Assembly: GCA_003116875.1 (NCBI GenBank)
Contig: BCKT01000012.1
Span: 886,334-950,333 of the forward strand
Direction: 5' to 3'
DNA length: 64,000 bases
Source: Takashimella koratensis
Lineage: Eukaryota > Basidiomycota > Tremellomycetes > Trichosporonales > Tetragoniomycetaceae
Positions 57,601 through 64,000 of this stretch are shown one piece after another. Each line of letters starts with the position of its first letter. Position 1 is the stretch's first letter. The notes under the pieces were generated by a model. It was given only the letters and a program-made list of their open reading frames with translations, made no database searches and was not told where the DNA came from. A program made the position numbers and the translations under genes.

Positions 57601-59585
57601 GACCGTATGGTGCTGTCCTCGCTACGCCTCCAGCTTCAAGCACCGGTGGCGCTGGGGTTGGTCGGTTAGGCCGGCACCAGGAGATGTCGGAACTCGAGGG
57701 AAGCCTCGTCAGTCCGCCAGCCAAGACTCGAGCCGACCCACACTGGTCCCGCAGCCCCCGACACCAGCGGACCCGGAGCCAAGCCGGTGTGCTCTTTGGG
57801 TCCGGCGGCGATGTGGTCGATACCGTAGAGAGCGACGCGGACGACGACGAGTACGACGCGTACATGGCCAGCAGGGATGGAGGAGATGTTGGCGACCGGA
57901 TCAGTTTCGGGACCTTTGGAGGGCACAGGATGCTTGACCCGGTTGTCGAGCCGACTTCGGGCGATCCGGGTGCGCGGACTGGAGCGGAGGGGGAGAGGGT
58001 TAGAGAAAGAGCCGGGCGTAGGCTTACATTGGGAAGCACGGATATGGCGAGGAAAGGGTCGTCGGGCGCCGAATCGGCACTCACTGCGGAAAGTACACAG
58101 ACGACGGGTACGACGGATCTGGAAGAGAGTTATAACGCCGATATCGAGCTCGAGTTTGATTTCGACCTCGACTTGGAGGATTTGGACGACGTGGATTTGG
58201 CCATGGAGGGTTCGGGCGGTTCGAGTCGAGATGAGGATGTCGAGGGAGGGGTGGAAGGGAGGAAGGGTAGTGTAGCGTCCAGTGGGTCGGAGGAAGTTCT
58301 TTCTCGATCATCGTCGTCCTCTTCGTCTGCCGAATCACCGGTACCCAACACTCCAAGGCGAACGGTCCTCCCTGGTCCTAATCTGCCCTCGACCCCTGTC
58401 GCGCTCGTCGCGGGGGACGAAGAGGTGGTGGGATCTGGGTCGTCAGCGGGTCGAGGCGTCGGGATGGGCGTCGGGGTCGGACTCGAGCTCGAACCGGACT
58501 GGATGTTGTCGTTTCCTTCATTCCCGACTCTCGGATCTCTCAATCTCGATCCGGCACTCGTCGCTGCTGTCCACGGCGGGCACGATAAATCTCAGCCTCA
58601 GGCAAGGAGGGTCGAGTCGTCGCCTACCCTCCGAGAGGGGATGGGGCTCGAGACGAGGCCGCAGGCAGTGGCGATGATGACGATGCGAGCGGGTTCGACC
58701 CCGCGCCAGTTGATACGCCGTGACGAGGGTGGTCAATCACTCGCACAAGGGAACGGATACGCTCGTCATGGGCGATACGATTCAGAGGTCTCACAACTTG
58801 AGATGATCAAGGTCCTTAACGCTTCACCGCCGCCCTCCCCCACCGCCACTCACACTCACACGCACCAATGGCACGGCCTCGAAGGGAAGCCTCTCCCTGC
58901 ATTACCTCCACTCTCGGGTCTACCAGGTCTTTCTGGGCTTCCACCCAGCTTGGGCTCCTGCCCGTCTGTATCTGGGTTACACAAACAACACCTCCAATCC
59001 CTCCGATCCATCCAGTCGCTGCAATCGATCTCGACTTACTCGTCGACGGGAATGGCAGGATCAGAGGTCGGTGGGATTCGACCTGTGGATTCGGGAGTCT
59101 CGGTTTATTCCCAAGCAAATACGGTAAGAACCAAGTCGACAAAATCGACTAGGTCAGTGGGATCGACCAATTCCGTGGCATCGGACGATACGATCACACC
59201 GCGTACAAACACGAACAAGGGCACTAGCCAAGCTACGCACGCGCATACGTATACGTACGGTTCCCGACCCCGAGTCAGTGTCCACCACGACGGTCACGAT
59301 GAGGATGAGATGGAGGATTTTGAGACGCAGACAAGAGGAAGGAGAGGGCAAGTGTCGAATGCGCTCAAGGGGAAGATTCAATTGAAGAGTCTGCACTTTG
59401 ATAGTCTTGGTTTAGACTTTGGGCCCCATCGGGTGGATGGGAAGGGGGTGAAAGCGAGGGAGGAAGTGGAAGTGGATGGAGAGGGAGAGGGAGAGGGAGA
59501 AGGAGAAGGAGAGATAGAGGGTGAGGGCTTTGCGGTCCCGCCGATGCCGTTACCACCACCTCGAAACTTGCTCACGCTCGTATGA
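54627..59585 (+). CDS. orphan 1,629-residue low-complexity Ser/Pro-rich protein
   Basis: Two exons (54627-54927, 54997-59585) join in phase across a 69-nt intron (PPEEDEGDPITLYPR at the junction). The protein is almost entirely disordered: Ser-, Pro-, Gly- and Thr-rich, with short conserved-looking basic/Ser islands such as RKPRSLSLSSVFSRKR, KKQKSLKDLFFARSPS, GGFLRARSKSTLKINTD and PKRFSLSLGFKRRTR. These repeated basic-Ser-Leu-Phe islands may be phosphorylation or docking sites. An acidic stretch (ELEFDFDLDLEDLDDVDLAM) and a charged C-terminus (EGEGEGEGEGEIEGEGF) follow. I see no enzymatic domain, signal peptide or membrane helix. It may be a cytoskeletal or signalling scaffold; that is a guess from composition. 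The 4.6-kb second exon without introns contrasts with the intron-rich neighbours. Confidence 0.75.
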
Positions 59586-60636
59586 TCAAGCCTCTGAGGT
59601 TTGTCTATCCCCTATCATTGACTTCTATTCTCAAAACCAAAAAAAGGAGAAAAAAAAAAGCGACTCTGAAAAATCACTCTCTTCATTAAACTTGTCTAGT
59701 CGTAATCGACTCTTCTTGATTGTTATCACAGATTGGATTGCTTCATCTTGATCATTGATTTCGTACCAGTTGTATAACCTCGTTTGGTTTGATACTGTAG
59801 CATTCTTTTCATATTATATACCCAAATACAATACAGTATTGAAACGCGTTTCTCATGTATAAAGATAAATCGATTACCCTATGACTCGAATCCAACTTGA
59901 ACCAGACACTGCCACGCCATCATAGCCTCGACCAATCATGACTTGTTATTCACCATCGCGTTCGTTCGTGACGATCATCGCAGTCGCCAATCGCGTAGGT
60001 GAGTAGAATCATTCAAGAGGTCCAAAAAATGCATCGTACTAGTAAGACAAGGACAAGGCCGAGAGTAGAGAAAAGAAAAAGAAAAAATCAGGAAAGAACG
60101 AGGCAATGTGTACTAATAAGTGACGTTCGCGACAAAGATGTGTGTTTCTTTTCCTTTCCCCTCTTACGAACAAATGAGGTTTAACCAAGTCAAGGTATGT
60201 GAGGTAAACTAGGTAAAGACTTCTATCTAGAACTCTTCATCGCCTTTCTCTACTTTTTTTTTCTTTCAAACACAGGTCAGACAGTCAGACAGTGGAAGAT
60301 ATTACGAGGTACTCCAAGGAGCATTCTATGAGATCCTAGCCAGCTTTACGACCCTCAATCCTCCTTTCGTTTTCGTTTGGTTTTGGTTTTTGGACAGTTG
60401 GTGACAGAGATAAATGAACGATGCAAAGACAAGAAATTGGAAAGACAATGTTGGCGTGGCGTGGCGGGGGGGTTTTTTGGGGTTTTTTTTTTTCGTATTT
60501 CATTTTTTCCTGCCCTTTGCGTGGTCGGTTTGGTTTACATGAAGATCCCGGCTGGTTCGTGAAGATGACCGGATGATGAGAAAGATGAGCGAGAATAGAT
60601 GATAGATGATGTAGTGCTGGAACCTCGATAGATCGA
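59586..60636. other. convergent 3' intergenic region
   Basis: This 1.05-kb region lies between two converging genes and is clearly more A/T-rich (A- and T-runs at 59640-59660, 60257-60265 and 60484-60495), typical of 3' flanks here. Minus-strand frames overlapping the protease are shadows. I see no gene. Confidence 0.5.
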
Positions 60637-62526
60637 TTAGAGCGCAATGGACCAGAATGCCGCGATAGCAGCGAGGGCGGGGCCGATCGCGCCCATGACG
60701 AGAGTCTTCCCCGCTGCGCTCTTCTTCGAGCTCGACTGATCGGCTGCTTGTGAAGCGGAAGAGGTTGCGCTGGATCCCGACGTGCTGCTCGCGACAACGA
60801 CGTGAGGTGTCGCGGTGGAAGTGACGGAGGTCGACGAAGCCGACTTGGATACGCTCGCAGACGACGAGCCCGAAGCCGAGGTCGAGTTCGACAACCCCGT
60901 CGATGACGCGGCAGGGGTGATAGAGCCCGCCGTGGCGAGGGAGGTTCCCGAGGGGATCGCAGTGGAGACGGTCGCCTGTGCGGAAGTGACAGCACCCGCG
61001 AGGCTGGCAAACCCAACTGCCGCGGGTGAGTACCGGAACACGGTGTACGTGTTTTTCAACGCCGTGTCGCCTACAATCCACTGGACGGGGGACCCGCTCG
61101 ACATGGATTGAATGAACACCGCTCCAGTACACATGGTCGTATCGGTCGTGTATCGACCAAGGTTAAAGTCTCCATCGCTTACTTGGATCGCGAACCCGCC
61201 GAAAGTGAGTTGGAGGTTGATCGAGGTTGAGCAAGGGTACTCGTAGTAGTTGGAGTAAGAGCCAGTCATCTGCTGCGAACCCGGGATAGCCGCGTAGATC
61301 GCTGCAACGATAGAGGCCGGTCCACCGATGAGAGTGGTACCGGTGTCGATGGCGACGGAGGAAGAGGAGCCAAGCGAAATGGACGTCCCTTGGATGGATA
61401 GGCTGTCCATTGAGATCTGCCAGTACTCTGGGTTGGAAGCGAGGGAGACATAAGTTACGTCACCAGAGTAAAGGCTCGAGTCGAGGTACCCGAAAGTCGC
61501 TGTTCCGCCACTCGACTCGGTCGATGTCGCGCCCGATATATCGCGGTATCGCTGGAGGTAGAACGCGAAGAGGTTCTGGCTCCACGACCCGGAAGTAGCG
61601 AGCGTGATCCACCAAGGTGTAGCGCGAGAGTAAGCGAGTGACTGCCATGCGAGACCCATGATCCCGCTAACTCCTGAGGAGATGAGACCTGACCCGATCG
61701 AGTTGCAGGACGCAAACGTCTGACTGGCGACAGAGTACCCGCCCATAGTGACGAGATCCTGAACAAGCGACCCGCTCGCCGAGCCCGAGCCGTACGAGAT
61801 ACTGAAGGACTCGTTGAGCGCAACGTACGTGCTGGATTTGGCACCGTTGAACGTAGAGCCGGAGCACGAGGAGCAGCTGCTAGATGCCACCCATAAGTCG
61901 GACGAGCCAGTGTCGAGGATGATCTCGAACGACTGCGCGGGGGTACCGAGGGACACGGACGCAGAGTAGGATGCATCGAGGTTGTTGTCCCTGGACCAGA
62001 GTTAGTGGAGTTGAACTTGCAGAAAAAAGATTAGTTGAAACCGTGCCACTTACTGAAGGGCAACAGCGCCGTTGGCTCGCTTGGAGAGTTCGCCCGCTAA
62101 CAGATTGTCGTAACCACTGTTCCCTTCATTGTATCTCGCGTCCAGGACCGCAGCAGCACGCAACAACCATGTTGGGTCTGTATCCGCTCCGTCCCTCTCC
62201 TCCATCGCCTCTTCCCTCTCGACCGGTGCCGGGCCATGTGTCTTGGTCCTGCGCCCTCGCCGGCCGTGGGCGCGGGCAAGGAGTGCGGCCGAGGCGTCGT
62301 CAAAGCTGCGCTTGGCTTGCTCGCGTCGGATATAAGAAGGGGTGTGAGAGAGCGAGACGGAGAAACCGCGCGCAGAGTTGGAGCTAGAAGAGGCGTCGGG
62401 GTCGAGGTAGACGGCGAATGCTTCGGGCTGAGCAAGGGCTTCGGGAGATGCGATGGGAGCAGGATTGGCGTCGGGGACAGGGTTGGCGAGCGCGCCAGCA
62501 CAGAGTAACAGCAACAGGCTGAGCAT
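60637..62526 (-). CDS. secreted, probably GPI-anchored pepsin-type aspartic protease (family A1)
   Basis: Two exons (62526-62054, 61990-60637) encode about 608 residues. It starts with a signal peptide (MLSLLLLLCAGALANPVPDA), followed by a ~140-residue propeptide ending in LAGELSKRAN, where Lys-Arg is a likely processing site. The mature enzyme has the catalytic motif FEIILDTGSSDLWVAS, an YGSGSASGSL flap region, and the second AIDTGTTLIGGP. Conserved Cys pairs (SCSSCSG, YEYPCS, TMCTG) fit disulfides of the fold. A Ser/Thr/Ala-rich stalk and hydrophobic C-terminus (MGAIGPALAAIAAFWSIAL) indicate a GPI anchor, as in fungal yapsin-like proteases. It would act at the cell surface. The upstream ATG at 62580 would mask the signal peptide, so 62526 is preferred. 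Confidence 0.93.
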
Positions 62527-64000
62527 GGCGGGAGTGGTGGGAGTGGTGAGGGAGGGAGGGAGAGGTGGAGAGAGGCACAAGTGATGACGCTGTAGAAGAT
62601 GAGCGATTAGCGTTGAAGAATCTAGCAGCTATGTGTGAGGGACGACGAGGGACTGGGACTGAGACTAGCGCGTGGATCAGGGGACAAAGAGCAGGTCGCA
62701 AGGTCGACAGGGGGAAAGGCAAGTTGAGGCTCTGTGATCGAGCTGTGACGCACGTTTGGGCCGTGAGAAGTACGCTCGATGAAGAGGTCCTTTTGACAGC
62801 GTCTAGGATGACAAGAGTACACAGGGGTTGCGGGCTGCGCGTAGGTGTCAGCGCGGTGTACGGGCTACGAGCTGCGGGCTATACGGGAATTGCTGCGGAG
62901 CTGGGCAGTGGACGGTGGGCTACAAGGGGTTGGGTGAAGCGACAAAGGAGACACCGTAGATACGGGGTTGGACCAAGCCCTTTCAGACGCGCAGGTCGGT
63001 GGTAGGTGGTAGGTGGTGGGACAGTGCGACAGTACTCACTTTCACTGAAAGGCGGCGGAGTAAGTACCCAGCTTGACAAGGCAGGTGCACAAGACAATGG
63101 AGAGCTGGGGGAGAAAGGGAACTAGGAGGAGAGGTAGGCGGGGGTCTGGGCGCGAAACAAGGGTCGAGAAATCGGTCCTGCCGAATTCCTTTGAACGACG
63201 GATGGGTGCGCGGGTTGGGTGGAAGAGGGAGCGCGCTCGATCAACGAGGTGTCGCGGAAGGAAAGGAGTTGAGAAGAGGTGGGGGTTATGAAGTGTCGAG
63301 AAGGGGGTCGTGAATGTACCAGAGCGGTGCGAGTGGGACTGCGGTAGAGAGGGCGAGGGGCGAGGATGTTTGAAGGAGTGGTTGATGGGTCCTTTGCTTT
63401 GCGACTTTGAGATCAGACTGACGCACAGTCAAGACGAAGGAGGGAAGGGTTGAGGGGTTGAGGGTCGAGCCGAGACGGTCGTCGAAAGCCAAGAGTCTGG
63501 AAATGGCGTGGGCGAGGCTGCGCAGTCAAGGAGGTAGGTACAGCTGCGAGATCTGCGACAAGTCTGAAGAATAATAAAAAAAGGGAGAATGAACGTGTGG
63601 GTAACGAGAGGTGTTTGGGAGGAGATGGGAAGAAGGGGTGGGTACGAGACAATGTCCTGTATATAGAGTCCGGTCGAGACGAGGCGAGGGTGGGGGGAGA
63701 TGTACTGTAGAGTCGATGTAGACAAATGAGGTAGAGAGTAAAGGTGGTGACTGTCGATGAGATCCGCAAACAGCTACAGCTATAGCGAGAGCTACAGCGA
63801 CGTCGACAGCAATAGCAGCCGCCGCAACACAACACGAGCTGTGATGAACAAAGGTTGAAATAGGCCAGGTACGGGGTGTTAGGGAGTCCCCGTACGGCAG
63901 GGCAACGTGCGGGAAGGTGGAGGGAGGGGTAGAAAAGGGTACAGTAAGTGGTTACGGTGCAACTGTCCAGAGTTCGAGTAGAGAAAGGTTAATTGCTTGG
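62527..64000. other. 1.5-kb right-edge region without a convincing gene
   Basis: This is upstream of the protease gene. It is G-rich on the plus strand with Arg/Gly-rich plus ORFs (62565-63005) and Ser/Leu/Pro-rich minus ORFs (63413-63835), none with a family signature or consistent splice structure. Its size would allow a long promoter, 5' leader or part of a gene continuing beyond the window. Confidence 0.4.

Noticed and set aside
58130..58543. Minus-strand Ser/Thr/Pro-rich ORFs opposite the large orphan gene
   Set aside because: These are antisense shadows of a low-complexity exon; the plus frame is open over 4.6 kb and joins an upstream exon in phase.
62565..63835. Right-edge ORFs on both strands
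   Set aside because: Compositions are Arg/Gly or Ser/Leu/Pro repeats of G-rich DNA, they overlap each other on opposite strands and show no splice-consistent extension.

Overview
The window looks like a gene-dense nuclear segment of a basidiomycete fungus, most likely a Tremellomycete-type yeast. Three things support this. Nearly every gene has many short introns of about 50-100 nt with GTGAGT-like donors and CAG/TAG acceptors. Genes are spaced 0.3-1.5 kb apart on both strands. The readable proteins are typical eukaryotic and fungal housekeeping genes: V-ATPase c subunit, TFIIA small subunit, uL14, mitochondrial bL36, adenylate kinase, VAP/Scs2, Rce1, Mob4 and a HELLS/DDM1-type remodeller. 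The order-level placement is inference. I saw no tRNA, rRNA, CRISPR, intact transposon or prophage.

Layout, left to right. 0-3.5 kb: the 3' end of an unrecognised, possibly frameshifted gene, then two orphan genes. 3.9-9.4 kb: VAP (MSP domain plus tail anchor) and an OTUD6-type OTU deubiquitinase. 9.7-16.2 kb: a hemerythrin (HHE) protein with an apparent C-terminal frameshift, an orphan gene and a ten-exon (6-4)-type photolyase. 16.7-26.7 kb: a C2H2/fungal_trans transcription factor, mitochondrial bL36 and a HELLS/DDM1-type SNF2 ATPase. 27.6-34.7 kb: uL14, the CAAX protease Rce1 and a BCH/CRAL-TRIO plus RhoGAP protein. 35-43.2 kb: a ZNF511-like zinc-finger protein, the V-ATPase proteolipid, adenylate kinase (introns with very long C and G homopolymers) and a secreted, probably GPI-anchored PEBP protein. 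44.3-47.7 kb: three tandem copies of an unrecognised gene family, two of them interrupted by a single in-frame TGA. 47.9-51.5 kb: TFIIA gamma and a Mob4/phocein with a very long charged tail. 51.5-62.5 kb: a 3.1-kb stretch without a convincing gene, a 1,629-residue low-complexity orphan and a GPI-anchored pepsin-type aspartic protease. The last 1.5 kb shows no convincing gene.

Most genes are unrelated housekeeping neighbours. One pairing may be functional: RCE1 and the RhoGAP gene are head-to-head across about 350 bp, and Rho GTPases are both CAAX-processed and RhoGAP-regulated. The most unusual signals are the tandem orphan family with its TGA codons, the complementary poly-G and poly-C introns around one adenylate kinase exon, the in-frame hydrophobic intron of the OTU gene, the HHE frameshift, and a 22-bp exact repeat in two intergenic regions 22 kb apart. 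Exon boundaries were set by hand from splice signals, reading phase and known family sequences, so individual junctions may be off even where the gene call is firm.
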